From: JAEZJZ01 sp050949055
GTDB taxonomy: Bacteria > Bacillota > UBA994 > UBA5500
DNA length: 64,000 nucleotides
NCBI GenBank assembly: GCA_050949055.1
Contig: JBMNFA010000001.1
Span: 186,001-250,000 of the forward strand
Direction of reading: 5' to 3'
This document shows, piece after piece, positions 7,855-15,993 of the stretch. The position numbers and the translations under genes were made by a program. Below the pieces are notes generated by a model. The model did not search any database, was not told the DNA's origin, and saw only the letters and a list, made by a program, of their open reading frames with translations. Position 1 is the stretch's first letter. Each line of letters begins with the position of its first letter.

Positions 7855-9120
7855 CTAAAGGGGCAGTTTGAACAGCAGCAGCACCAAGATCACTTTGCAG
7901 AGCAACCCGATGGGATAGGCGCTGCCATATCCACCAGCTGTCTCCTGACAGCCGGTGGCTTCCATGGCCGCACTGAGACCAGGGGTAGAGGTCATGCTGC
8001 CACAGATGCCCCCAGCCAGCAGTATCCAGTTCATCCGCAACACATGTCGGCCAAACAGAAAACCCACCAACAAAGCGGTGCCGGTAGTGGCCAGGCCCAC
8101 CAGCGCCAACAGCGCATTCGGCCCCAAAATGGCGTTGATTGCCTGATGGCCGTAGTTCAGACCGACATAGGCCATGAAGTAGACCACACTCAGCTGCTTA
8201 ATCACCCCTAATGCCCTGTCCTGCATGCGAAAGTTGAAGGGACCCAGGCTGCCGCGGCTGCCCAGCAGCAGCGCCGCCACCAATACACCGCCGGTGGTCT
8301 CCAGGCTCACCTTCCCCACAGAGCCCAGGGGCAGTGAGATGCGGCCAATGACCATGCCCGCGACACAGACCAGCATGAAGGCTGGAAAGTCGATGCCCAA
8401 GCCGCCTACTGGCGTCCCCTTTTGCTCCCCGTCAACCTCACTGCCCAGCTCTTGGCGCAACAGTTCTCTCTCCCTGTCCATATCTATCTTGAACAAGCGC
8501 GGAAGCAGGGGCATGAACAGAATCATCGCCACCACGCTGAAGGGATAAGCGGCGGCATAGCCTAGGCCGACACTGGCTTGGGCAGCGCTGGCCGCTGCTC
8601 CGGACGGGTCCACAAACTGTTTCGCCGCCGTCTCCAGAGCTACGCCCAACCCTGGCGAACTGGTGAGGGCGCCGGTATAGACCCCCGTTAGAGCCATCTG
8701 GTTTAGGCCGGGAATCAGGCGGAATAAGAGATAGGCCATACCACACCCGGCAGAAGTGATCACCATGGTCAAAAAGAGAAAGCGAGTACCGTGCCCGCGA
8801 AAGACTTTGACCACATTGGGGGCGGCCTGCAGCCCCACCGAGGCCACAAACAGCACCAGCAGCAGATTGAAATAAGCTTTGTCCACCAGACCATCCGAAA
8901 TCAGGCGTGCTACATGAGCGGGCACTGACTCGGGATCGCTGGAGTATGCCTCCAGGTAAGGCCGGACTGCCAGGTTATGCACCAGGGAGCTCAGGGCCAT
9001 TCCGGCAAAGAGAGCGCCAGAGACTCCAAAACGAAAACGCCGGATGGTTATCTGCCCCAGGAGCAAACCGGCGAGGATGGAAAGGCTCATTAAGAATAGC
9101 GGCGTGGTTAGTAGATCCAA
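7855..9120 (-). CDS. AspT/YbjL-type permease (aspartate-alanine exchanger family domain)
   Basis: Encodes 421 residues from TTG 9120, eight bases after AGGAGG; the longer upstream frame has no RBS. The protein has two halves, each with about five hydrophobic segments and each carrying the Asp-Al_Ex signature: GVYTGALTSSPGLGVALE in the first half and GGICGSMTSTPGLSAAME in the second. It lacks the central TrkA-C/RCK regulatory domains of full-size AspT, leaving only a short hydrophilic loop (about residues 205-230). Such proteins sit in the cytoplasmic membrane and may exchange small carboxylates or amino acids. Substrate unknown. A paralog is encoded at 15994-17256. The gene lies about 210 bases after the GlmL pair. 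Confidence 0.82.
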   Translation of the reverse strand: MDLLTTPLFLMSLSILAGLLLGQITIRRFRFGVSGALFAGMALSSLVHNLAVRPYLEAYSSDPESVPAHVARLISDGLVDKAYFNLLLVLFVASVGLQAAPNVVKVFRGHGTRFLFLTMVITSAGCGMAYLLFRLIPGLNQMALTGVYTGALTSSPGLGVALETAAKQFVDPSGAAASAAQASVGLGYAAAYPFSVVAMILFMPLLPRLFKIDMDRERELLRQELGSEVDGEQKGTPVGGLGIDFPAFMLVCVAGMVIGRISLPLGSVGKVSLETTGGVLVAALLLGSRGSLGPFNFRMQDRALGVIKQLSVVYFMAYVGLNYGHQAINAILGPNALLALVGLATTGTALLVGFLFGRHVLRMNWILLAGGICGSMTSTPGLSAAMEATGCQETAGGYGSAYPIGLLCKVILVLLLFKLPL

Positions 9121-9333
9121 TGGTGTCTGTCCTCCTATGCTGCACCACCAAGTTTGCCTGGGATAGAACACATGATCCCACTGAAACGATTGATGGCTTT
9201 CATGGCTACTGGCTGATCTCTTCTACAGAAGATCGAGAAATCCTCGCCTAGCCACAAAATGGCTCCAGCACCACGATTTCTCTGAGGATAAACCGCAGGC
9301 TGGAGTCATAGTTCCATATCGTTGCAGCACTGC

Positions 9334-10212
9334 CTACGCCGGGATGAATACTTCGGGTTTGATCAATTGGCTGCGCAGATGAGTAGTGCCGTTGACTGAC
9401 ACCATCTTGCCCGCACTGGCCTGCAGCAACCCAAACAGCTCAGGATCCATGGGCAAGCTGCCGAACCCGCTGGTGATGATCAAAGTGGACACCACATCTT
9501 CCTGCCCGGTGATCGGCACTCCCACCTCGTAACCGAGGTACTCCACCAAGGCGGCACTGCTGACGCTGCCCGAGACGATGGCTGCCACCTGCAACTGGGC
9601 CGCCCGCTTCAATACCTCTGCTGACACGGTGCCGCCGCCCACCACCACAGCCCCCCGCGCTGCACTGGTGAGCATGTCTGGGGATAGCGCTTGGCCAGGA
9701 TGTTCAACTGGAACCAGTAATGGCCCGAAGCGCTCGTTTCCCACCCCAAAGACACCGGTCAAGACTAGGCCTGTTGCCTTGATCACCGCACCCTCGCCAG
9801 GAATAAGCTCCTCCACTTCGCCCGGCAGATAGGCCAGCGTTGACACGGGAATACTGGGCTCTCGCACCACTACCACCCCTGTCTGCGGCGAGATGCTCTC
9901 CACCGTACCCCCGCGCGGCGAATAAACATAATCTCTGCTCAATCCAAACAGGCTGGTGTGCACAGCCAACGCTTCGCCGGCCTCCACCATATCGCCTTCC
10001 TGCTTCAACATGAACCGATGGATATGCTTTGGCTCGATGGACAGTCTCAGGGCTACCTTGACTGGAATGGGAACCCCCGGAATCTCCGTATAGGCGATCA
10101 CCGTATCAGCAGCCACCTGCTGACCTCGCTGCACCAACACCTCTCCCGGTATAGGCAAGCGCCTGGAACGGTGAATGGTCTGCACTCGCTTACTCACTGC
10201 CGCCTGACTCAT
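9334..10212 (-). CDS. Uncharacterised barrel-sandwich protein paired with GlmL-like protein
   Basis: Encodes 292 residues from ATG 10212, which overlaps the GlmL-like stop by four bases (ATGA), so the two are translationally coupled. The N-terminal half contains two biotinyl/lipoyl-like or RnfC-like barrel-sandwich segments: PIPGEVLVQRGQQVAADTVI, and then EGDMVEAGEALAV with YVYSPRGGTVESISPQTG. The C-terminal half has a glycine-rich pattern (GAVVVGGGTVSAEVLKRAAQ, AAIVSGSVSSAAL, ITGQEDVVSTLIITSGFG) and ends with LRSQLIKPEVFIPA. No lysine in a swinging-arm context is evident, so cofactor attachment is unlikely. The obligate pairing suggests a role with the GlmL-like protein; the function is not known. 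Confidence 0.7.
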   Translation of the reverse strand: MSQAAVSKRVQTIHRSRRLPIPGEVLVQRGQQVAADTVIAYTEIPGVPIPVKVALRLSIEPKHIHRFMLKQEGDMVEAGEALAVHTSLFGLSRDYVYSPRGGTVESISPQTGVVVVREPSIPVSTLAYLPGEVEELIPGEGAVIKATGLVLTGVFGVGNERFGPLLVPVEHPGQALSPDMLTSAARGAVVVGGGTVSAEVLKRAAQLQVAAIVSGSVSSAALVEYLGYEVGVPITGQEDVVSTLIITSGFGSLPMDPELFGLLQASAGKMVSVNGTTHLRSQLIKPEVFIPA

Positions 10213-11894
10213 GCCCGCACCCTCTTTCTTGTGTCGATGATCAGCCCGCAGCTACTCTCTATCATCAACACCGTCTGCCTGCGCCCCCGACCCGCGCCGA
10301 TGTCCAAGCTGACATGGGGTTGCAGCACCGCCCGTTCCCCTGCCCTAAGCGGTATAAATGCCAGCTGTTCGCTACCAAACTCACGCACTTCTTCCTGACC
10401 GTCAACGCCCGTTGCGATCAGCGATAGACAAGTCCCAGCCTTATCTACCGCTCCCACCGGACAGACGGCCACCCCCAGATACCTCAACCCATGATGCATA
10501 AATGCCCGATGACCGATCTCAGGTGCAACCGACGCCAAAACTCCGAAGTGGGGCGAGGTGGCCTGCTGATCTATGGCCAAGGTGGTAATCCCCTGAGGCA
10601 GCAAACCGTCCAGCAGGATACGAACGCTGGTCTGGTCATCTGTCCACGCAAACACGCTGGCGGAGGCGATGATCAGCTGCAACCTGAGCATATCGACAAT
10701 GCTGACGTCACTGCCCACCTGGTTAAAGATCGCCGACACATCCCTCTGCCGGCGCACACCCCGCAGGGAGGTGGCGCGCTGTCTGTGCTCCTGCAGGGCC
10801 AACCGCATGGCCTCTCGGGCAGCCGCTTGCTGAGTCAGTCCATCCAGTTGCTCTGTCGGCTCACTCACCGGAGACAGCATCTTGTTTCTTAGGTAGTCCA
10901 TCAACTGATGATGGCTTTGATTGCCCGGCAGCCAACGCAACAAGTTGTGGCTACCTGCTTTCACAGCCACGTTGGCAATGCTGTACCCTAACCCCAGATC
11001 GGCGGAGACGGTACGGGTGAACCTGCCATCGAAGACAGAGAAGACATCGGTGGTTGAGCTGCCAACATGAACTGCCAGCAAGTCTATCGCCTCCTGTGCA
11101 GCCACAGTCTGCGCCAAACGACTGATAGCACCGGTGCTAGGCATGATCGGACGGCTAGCCCATGAGGCGAGCCGGGCAAAGCCAGGCCCTTTGGAGACCA
11201 CGTGACGCATATACAGCTGATGGATTCTCTGTCGGGTGGGCTCAAGCACCTCTTCTTCCAGTACCGGCCGCATGTTTTCCACCATATGCAGCTCATAATC
11301 AGTGCCCAGGATTTCGCTGACGGCTGTGCGGGCATAAGTATTGCCTGCATAGACAATAGGCATGAAGCTCAAGCCCGCCTGCTGGATCTCCTGGGCAAAC
11401 TCCAGCACGTCGCTGACGTTGCCCTGGTCGACACCGCCTCCAAACAGGAACATGTCGGGCTTCAACTCCCGCATGCGCTGGATGCGCTCGTAGGGCATCC
11501 GCCCATCATCGATCGAGATCACGTCCAGCACGTTGGCTCCAGCCCCCAAAGCCGCTCGTTCAGCACTATCTGCCGTCATAATTCGCACCAATCCGGCCAC
11601 CATCATCTGCAGCCCGCCACCGACAGAACTGGTGACCAGCACCTGATCCACACCGTTTCCGTCCTCATCCACAGGACAAATCAGCCCGGAGCTGGGACGG
11701 GTGGAACGAAGCACCCATCCTGACGCCTCCTCCACCTGCGCGACTGCCTGCAGCACTCCTAGCGTGACATCGCCTTCCGGATCCAGGGTGGTACGGGCTT
11801 CTCCCCGGGCCAACAGGCTAACCCTTCCATCAATTTCCTGCACCAAAACCGCAGTCGTCTTTGACGCACAATCGATGATCAGCCAACTGCTCAA
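10209..11894 (-). CDS. GlmL/MutL-family ASKHA ATPase-like protein
   Basis: Encodes 561 residues from TTG 11894, chosen because GGAGGGGGGAG lies six bases upstream; an upstream ATG at 11975 lacks an RBS. The family (PF13941, MutL of glutamate mutase) has the actin/HSP70/sugar-kinase fold: phosphate-1 loop near the start (LIIDCASKTTAVLVQ), a second at about residue 250 (AVHVGSSTTDVFSVFDG), and the conserved LKPDMFLFGGGVDQGN and PIVYAGNTYA segments. In clostridia GlmL proteins accompany B12-dependent carbon-skeleton mutases or aminomutases, probably as chaperones or reactivators. No mutase is encoded in this window, so this copy is an orphan tied to the barrel-sandwich protein and possibly the downstream permease. 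Confidence 0.85.
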   Translation of the reverse strand: MSSWLIIDCASKTTAVLVQEIDGRVSLLARGEARTTLDPEGDVTLGVLQAVAQVEEASGWVLRSTRPSSGLICPVDEDGNGVDQVLVTSSVGGGLQMMVAGLVRIMTADSAERAALGAGANVLDVISIDDGRMPYERIQRMRELKPDMFLFGGGVDQGNVSDVLEFAQEIQQAGLSFMPIVYAGNTYARTAVSEILGTDYELHMVENMRPVLEEEVLEPTRQRIHQLYMRHVVSKGPGFARLASWASRPIMPSTGAISRLAQTVAAQEAIDLLAVHVGSSTTDVFSVFDGRFTRTVSADLGLGYSIANVAVKAGSHNLLRWLPGNQSHHQLMDYLRNKMLSPVSEPTEQLDGLTQQAAAREAMRLALQEHRQRATSLRGVRRQRDVSAIFNQVGSDVSIVDMLRLQLIIASASVFAWTDDQTSVRILLDGLLPQGITTLAIDQQATSPHFGVLASVAPEIGHRAFMHHGLRYLGVAVCPVGAVDKAGTCLSLIATGVDGQEEVREFGSEQLAFIPLRAGERAVLQPHVSLDIGAGRGRRQTVLMIESSCGLIIDTRKRVRA

Positions 11895-12060
11895 GCCGAC
11901 TCCCCCCTCCCCACTCTCTGCTGGTGACCCAGCTGACCTACCCGGCTGGTCATTGGGCTCGCTGACGGGGACCATGCCTGGTCATCCTTGGTTAATTCTA
12001 TTCTTCAATTGCAGCCCCCATCTCCTGCTTCAACAAACGAATAGGTTACACCGGGGGAGC

Positions 12061-12091
12061 AAAAAGGCGCGACTACGGCCAGCCGCGCCTT
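12061..12091 (-). terminator. Intrinsic terminator
   Basis: Inverted repeat AAGGCGCG/CGCGCCTT at 12064-12071 and 12084-12091 followed on the minus strand by a run of T (complement of 12061-12065). It lies about 20 bases past the stop of the minus-strand gene at 12111-12722. Confidence 0.75.
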
Positions 12092-12110
12092 GTTTGTCCA
12101 ATTATCTGCC

Positions 12111-12722
12111 TTAGTCGCCGCGGCCAATAGCGCCACTGGCGTCCTGGTACTGCATGCTGCTGAGAAACCCTTGGTCAACCCGCCAAGTCTGCAAGTTCAC
12201 CACCGAGAGATCCGGCGAACGCAGGGCTAGATACTCGGCGTCTCCCAACCTGCGCCCCAAAAGGCGACTGAACAGGGCCATCAGGATCCTCCCTTGCATC
12301 ACCACCGCAAAGGACTTCCCTTGTTCCTTCGCTGCCAGCCGCTGAAGGCAGCTGACCACCCGTGCTTGTGCTTGGGGGAAGTCCTCCATTGGGGCAACTG
12401 GCAGGCTGGCCTGGATTTCCAGCGGCCACCAACTGCGGAGAATCGAAGGCTTGCTGGTTGGCCTTTGCACCCATTCCCGCAAATCCCACTCACAGACGGC
12501 CCTCATCTGCCAGCGGCGGGTGATGATGCGGGCTGTCTGCGCCGAGCTGATCTCAGGGCCGTAGTACAGTGCCGACACCTGCGACCAAAAGCTGGCTTCC
12601 GCGATCGGAATCGTTAGCAGTACACCCTCAGCAGATAGTCTCCAGTCTTCGGGTCGAACCCATACCTCCCGTTTGACGGCACCATTCCTGACCACATAGA
12701 GCTTGCCCTGCCCCAAAGTCAC
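12111..12722 (-). CDS. Histidine-phosphatase-fold protein lacking catalytic histidines
   Basis: Encodes 203 residues from GTG 12722, eight bases after GGAGG; a GTG at 12731 is too close to the RBS. The layout follows the phosphoglycerate-mutase-like superfamily: an N-terminal strand and loop (KLYVVRNGAV) where active enzymes have RHG, then LSAEGVLL, ALYYGPEISSAQTARII with CEWDLREW, and a late FAVVMQG where active enzymes have a second His. Both catalytic histidines are therefore replaced (N13, Q143), and the usual Arg before QTA is absent. It is probably a pseudo-phosphatase with a binding role. It follows the secreted 448-residue protein by 33 bases, so they are likely co-transcribed. Confidence 0.65.
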   Translation of the reverse strand: MTLGQGKLYVVRNGAVKREVWVRPEDWRLSAEGVLLTIPIAEASFWSQVSALYYGPEISSAQTARIITRRWQMRAVCEWDLREWVQRPTSKPSILRSWWPLEIQASLPVAPMEDFPQAQARVVSCLQRLAAKEQGKSFAVVMQGRILMALFSRLLGRRLGDAEYLALRSPDLSVVNLQTWRVDQGFLSSMQYQDASGAIGRGD

Positions 12723-12755
12723 AGCGCACACCTCCGTCCAGCCCCACAGAGCCGG

Positions 12756-14102
12756 CTATTCGTCCACGCCAGTTGCCGGCTTTGCCTCCTCTGCCGGTGG
12801 TCCATCGCTGGATGATACTTCTGTCGGAACGCCTTCCTCCTCCAGCTCCTGGATATCCACTTCATCTCCAGTCTCCTGCTGCTCCTGCTCCTGGCTGTCA
12901 ATGGCGCGCCAGGCAGGGATTGAGGACCGCAGGAAGTGCCAAGCCTGCAAGAGAAAGGCTGATTCGCCTGCGTACCAGGGGTACTTGCTGCCTTGCCCCG
13001 GTTCAAACACCTGGCGGTTGACATTATCCAAATACGCCACCGCCCTGGTCTGATCCTGCATGGTGGCAGCAACCAGAGCCAGAATTGTCCAGGGATAGCG
13101 ATCGTCGAACTGGCCTGTGACCCAATGGGGATACTTGTCATTTAGATATGCGTACAGCGCCTGAGCTCGCTCGCTGTCCCAAGGCACCACGCCAAATACG
13201 ATCGGATAGACCTGGGCCACCGTATCCGGATACCAACGGTGCTTGGGATACCTGGCCCACCATTTTCCATACATGGCCCAAGCATAGCACTGCCGCTTCT
13301 CAGACCACAATTTCTGCTCGATGCCTCTGGCTACCCGAGCCGCTGCCGAGCGATAGATGTCCGCCAACCCACTACGGCCCAGCCGTTGCATCAAGTCCGC
13401 CGCGTCCAGCAGGCCCCGGTAGTTCTCTGCGTTATCCATCAAAAACTTCACATAGTATCGAGGCTTGGCCCAGATCAGACCGTCTTTGTCCTGCAGCTGC
13501 AGCAATACGTTGGCAACGGTCACCAACTGCTCAAAGTACTGCTCAGCAAAGCTAAAATCGCCGCTACCCCTGGTGTAGGCGGCAACCAGGCTGAGAAAGG
13601 TGGCGGCATAGCTGTCTGCCGAATCGTAATCGTTGGTGGACACCCACTCGGTCCCCAAGCGTTTGTAATCGTAGATAGTACCGGCCAGCCCAAAGCGGTC
13701 TTTGGCGTTCAGATGAGCCACATACCACTCCAGATAAGCCTTGACCGCCGCATATCCATCGGGAGCACTGAGCATAGCCAAGGCGGCCATATTGGCAAAG
13801 TAGGGAACTGTATGCTGCTGTTCAGGGGTCTGCGCAATCGCCCCCGTCTCATCCTGCAGGCTGAGCGAGAACTGCTGTTGTTCCACTGGAATATCTGTCA
13901 AGCTAGACAAAACAGCAAGCCCTCCTTGGCCGTATTCCCTAGCATCGCCTCCATCCAGGACTGAGGTCAGTTCGGTGGCACCAAGAAAAGCCTGCTCAGT
14001 ATCCCCCATGGCATACTGCGTCAGGGCCGGTTGGTTAGAAAGCGACACCAGCCAACCGGTAGAGATCGAAATCAATGCGATGATGGCCAGGTGGCGGCGC
14101 AC
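12756..14102 (-). CDS. Exported helical-barrel protein, glycosidase-like, function unknown
   Basis: Encodes 448 residues from GTG 14102 with GGGAGGGAGAGAAC upstream. The first about 30 residues (MRRHLAIIALISISTGWLVSL) form a signal peptide or anchor. The body has repeated helix pairs with aromatic motifs such as AVKAYLEWYVAHLN, YDYKRLGTEWVSTNDYDSADSYAATFLSL, FAEQYFEQLVTVANVLL, ENYRGLLDAADLMQRLG, YAWAMYGKWWARYPKHRWYPDTVAQ and ESAFLLQAWHFL. This resembles six-hairpin (alpha/alpha)6 glycosidases, and the D/E-rich SADS region may line a cleft. The C-terminal 50 residues are a low-complexity Glu-rich tail (EQEQQETGDEVDIQELEEEG). Assignment as a glycosidase fold is inference; no family is named with certainty. 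Confidence 0.6.
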   Translation of the reverse strand: MRRHLAIIALISISTGWLVSLSNQPALTQYAMGDTEQAFLGATELTSVLDGGDAREYGQGGLAVLSSLTDIPVEQQQFSLSLQDETGAIAQTPEQQHTVPYFANMAALAMLSAPDGYAAVKAYLEWYVAHLNAKDRFGLAGTIYDYKRLGTEWVSTNDYDSADSYAATFLSLVAAYTRGSGDFSFAEQYFEQLVTVANVLLQLQDKDGLIWAKPRYYVKFLMDNAENYRGLLDAADLMQRLGRSGLADIYRSAAARVARGIEQKLWSEKRQCYAWAMYGKWWARYPKHRWYPDTVAQVYPIVFGVVPWDSERAQALYAYLNDKYPHWVTGQFDDRYPWTILALVAATMQDQTRAVAYLDNVNRQVFEPGQGSKYPWYAGESAFLLQAWHFLRSSIPAWRAIDSQEQEQQETGDEVDIQELEEEGVPTEVSSSDGPPAEEAKPATGVDE

Positions 14103-14287
14103 GTTCTCTCCCTCCCGTCCGGTAGCTGCTATGCGCCCACGCCCGTGCTTCCCACCCGAGCGGCTGTGCGTTGAATGGAACTTTTAGATCTTCGGAAGAT
14201 TCTCTATGTTAATTATATGATAATTCCATCACTAAAGTCATGGGAAGTAAATTCCACGCTCGGCAACCTGCTGCAAGCAAGAAAACA

Positions 14288-14311
14288 GCGGCCCCCAAGC
14301 GCGGAGGCCGC
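14288..14311 (-). terminator. Terminator after MBL hydrolase
   Basis: GCGGCC/GGCCGC stem at 14288-14293 and 14306-14311, followed on the minus strand by TGTTTTC. It lies about 40 bases beyond the stop of the minus-strand MBL gene. Confidence 0.5.
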
Positions 14312-14353
14312 CTGCGTCAAAAAGCTGGGTGGGGCATCCGAGTAGTTGCGTGA

Positions 14354-15076
14354 CTACACCGCCAGGGCCAGCTGAACCGCTTTCTGCAACATCGGTTCCC
14401 AGCTTGGCTGTGGCTGGTGCTTGGCTTTCATTGCCACGAGAATCTGCTCTTCCGTCTGCCCCTCGCTAGCCGCCCGCTGAACCTGTTCCACAAACCCTAC
14501 CAAGAAATCCCTTTGGACGGCCAGAATCTCCTTGCCCCCCATCGCCCCGTGACCAGGGACTACCGTGTCCACGTGCCAGGTGAGTAGTTGGTCGAGGTTC
14601 TTAATCCAGAGAGAAAAGTCAGCCTGGCCCATCCAAGGCAGTCGTCCATGGAACACCAGGTCTCCGGTGAACAACAGCTTCCTTTCGGGCAGGTAGAGTA
14701 CGGACGCTCCCGGACAGTGACCGCCCATCAGCTGCATTACCACCGGTTCGCCCAGGTTAACCTGCAGGCGATCAGAAAAAGCAACCCCGGGAATGCTGTT
14801 GGCAGATATGTTTGGCATCCTAGCTATAGCCTCTTGGGCGGGAATAGAGCTGACCAACGGGCAATGGAAGAATTGGTTTCCCTGCAGATGGTCGCCGTGC
14901 TCATGAGTGAGAAATACAAAGGACACCTCTCCTTGCTTGGCTACTTGCTCGGCGAAGGCCTGCCCCTGTTCAGGCGTACCGCCAGTATCCACCACCAACA
15001 GCTTGCCGTTCTTCATTCTCACGGCCGTTGCATTAACCATCCCCAACGGACCAGCGTAAATCCACGGCTGATTCAT
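14354..15076 (-). CDS. MBL-fold metallo-hydrolase
   Basis: Encodes 240 residues from ATG 15076. The zinc-binding HxHxDH motif is intact in FLTHEHGDHLQGNQFF (about residue 78), and a later ligand region is seen in GGHCPGASVLYLPERKLLFTGDLVF and DTVVPGHGAMGG. These residues bind two metal ions that activate water for hydrolysis of thioesters, lactones or phosphodiesters. The C-terminal helices (EQVQRAASEGQTEEQILVAMK) resemble those of thioesterase or glyoxalase-like members. The true substrate cannot be read from the sequence. It is a single gene flanked by terminators. Confidence 0.88.
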   Translation of the reverse strand: MNQPWIYAGPLGMVNATAVRMKNGKLLVVDTGGTPEQGQAFAEQVAKQGEVSFVFLTHEHGDHLQGNQFFHCPLVSSIPAQEAIARMPNISANSIPGVAFSDRLQVNLGEPVVMQLMGGHCPGASVLYLPERKLLFTGDLVFHGRLPWMGQADFSLWIKNLDQLLTWHVDTVVPGHGAMGGKEILAVQRDFLVGFVEQVQRAASEGQTEEQILVAMKAKHQPQPSWEPMLQKAVQLALAV

Positions 15077-15154
15077 TCATCATCGCCCCCTCGTGGAATC
15101 TCTTGGCTTAGTTTCAGCGCATTACCGCTCGATTCCTGCCTAATTGGCGGCAAC

Positions 15155-15191
15155 AAAAAAGGGGGACCATCCATCAGGACGGTCCCCTTTT
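15155..15191 (-). terminator. Intrinsic terminator (possibly bidirectional)
   Basis: Strong hairpin GGGGGACC/GGTCCCC at 15155-15191 flanked by A-run and T-run, so it can terminate on either strand. It lies just past the stop of the CotF-type gene at 15201. Confidence 0.8.
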
Positions 15192-15200
15192 ACTGCAGCA

Positions 15201-15476
15201 CTAACTCTGTTTGCTCCCCTGCCTGTACTTCTGCAGGGCCTTGTCGATTTGCTTTTGTTCCGCTTGCTCAGTCTGGTACCAGCCCTTTTGGGCTGCAGCG
15301 TTGAACATGGCTGACTGCAGTTCATGCTCCTGCATCAAAATGTTCAACATGTCACTGCGTAATCCGTTGTTCCCGGCAGTCTCGTTCGCGGCTATGTTGT
15401 AACTGTTGGTCAGGTCTTTCTGACAGGTGAGGGCGTCCTTGAGGATGACTTCGTCGCTCAGATTCACTTTGGGCAT
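15201..15476 (-). CDS. CotF-family spore coat protein
   Basis: Encodes 91 residues from ATG 15476. It matches the CotF domain (PF07875), a ferritin-like helical bundle found in spore coats: LSDEVILKDALTCQKDLTNSY, then NIAANETAGNNGLRSDMLNILMQEHELQSAMFN and the characteristic AAQKGWYQTEQAEQ. It is probably deposited on the developing spore in the mother cell. It lies 14 bases after a second, smaller CotF-like gene, so the two are likely one operon expressed by sporulation sigma factors. Confidence 0.85.
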   Translation of the reverse strand: MPKVNLSDEVILKDALTCQKDLTNSYNIAANETAGNNGLRSDMLNILMQEHELQSAMFNAAAQKGWYQTEQAEQKQIDKALQKYRQGSKQS

Positions 15477-15490
15477 CTATCTCAGTCCCC

Positions 15491-15703
15491 CTACTTTTCA
15501 ACGCCGCTCAGATGTTTCAGCAGCGTCTGGTAATGGTCCTCGTGCATGCGAACGCCCGCTTCACACAGGCGCTGCACTTCCGCATCGTTGGCTTCGGCTG
15601 CGTAAGCTTTAAGCTTGGCAATCGCTAACTGCTCATGGGCTAACTGGTCCTCGATCATGGACAGCTCTTTGCTGGTCAACTGAGGTCTATTCAGCTCAGG
15701 CAA
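15491..15703 (-). CDS. Small CotF-like / ferritin-like protein
   Basis: Encodes 70 residues from TTG 15703, eight bases after GAGGAGG; the open frame extends further upstream but without start signals. The sequence is two helices: LTSKELSMIEDQLAHEQLAIAK and VQRLCEAGVRMHEDHYQTLLKHL, the second carrying the HEDHYQTLL pattern seen in small CotF-associated coat proteins. It probably partners the larger coat protein encoded just downstream. Function is inferred from family resemblance and context. Confidence 0.75.
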   Translation of the reverse strand: MPELNRPQLTSKELSMIEDQLAHEQLAIAKLKAYAAEANDAEVQRLCEAGVRMHEDHYQTLLKHLSGVEK

Positions 15704-15850
15704 GTCACACGCCTCCTCGTTGCTGTTTTCACAGGCTATTTTGCCCTGTTCCAGCAACGAAATACGCTGGAAAGCGGGCGTAATCCCTGCTCTCCAGCGT
15801 TCTCCACTGGCAAAGGTCATTATGTTGCGTTCACACAAACACCGTGATAG

Positions 15851-15967
15851 ATAACTATCATCATTGATGAAAGCCATCTGGCCCTGCTCTACCGGATCAA
15901 CCTGAACGAGAAGGACGTAGTTGAACTCATGGAACTTATGCCGAACTTGTCCAGGCGCACAGCATAA
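15851..15967 (+). pseudogene. Remnant of a CobO/BtuR-type cob(I)alamin adenosyltransferase
   Basis: A 38-residue plus-strand frame, bounded upstream by TAG 15848-15850 and ending at TAA 15965-15967, reads TIIIDESHLALLYRINLNEK and then DVVELMELMPNLSRRTA. This resembles the Walker B region and following helix of CobO/BtuR adenosyltransferases (hhhDE, AL, then EEVxELLxxRP). The P-loop half and the C-terminus (TGR) are missing and no start codon is present. I read it as a decayed fragment; the match is short, so this is tentative. Confidence 0.4.
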
Positions 15968-15993
15968 TAGGGATCTTGGAGAAGGAGAAATCT

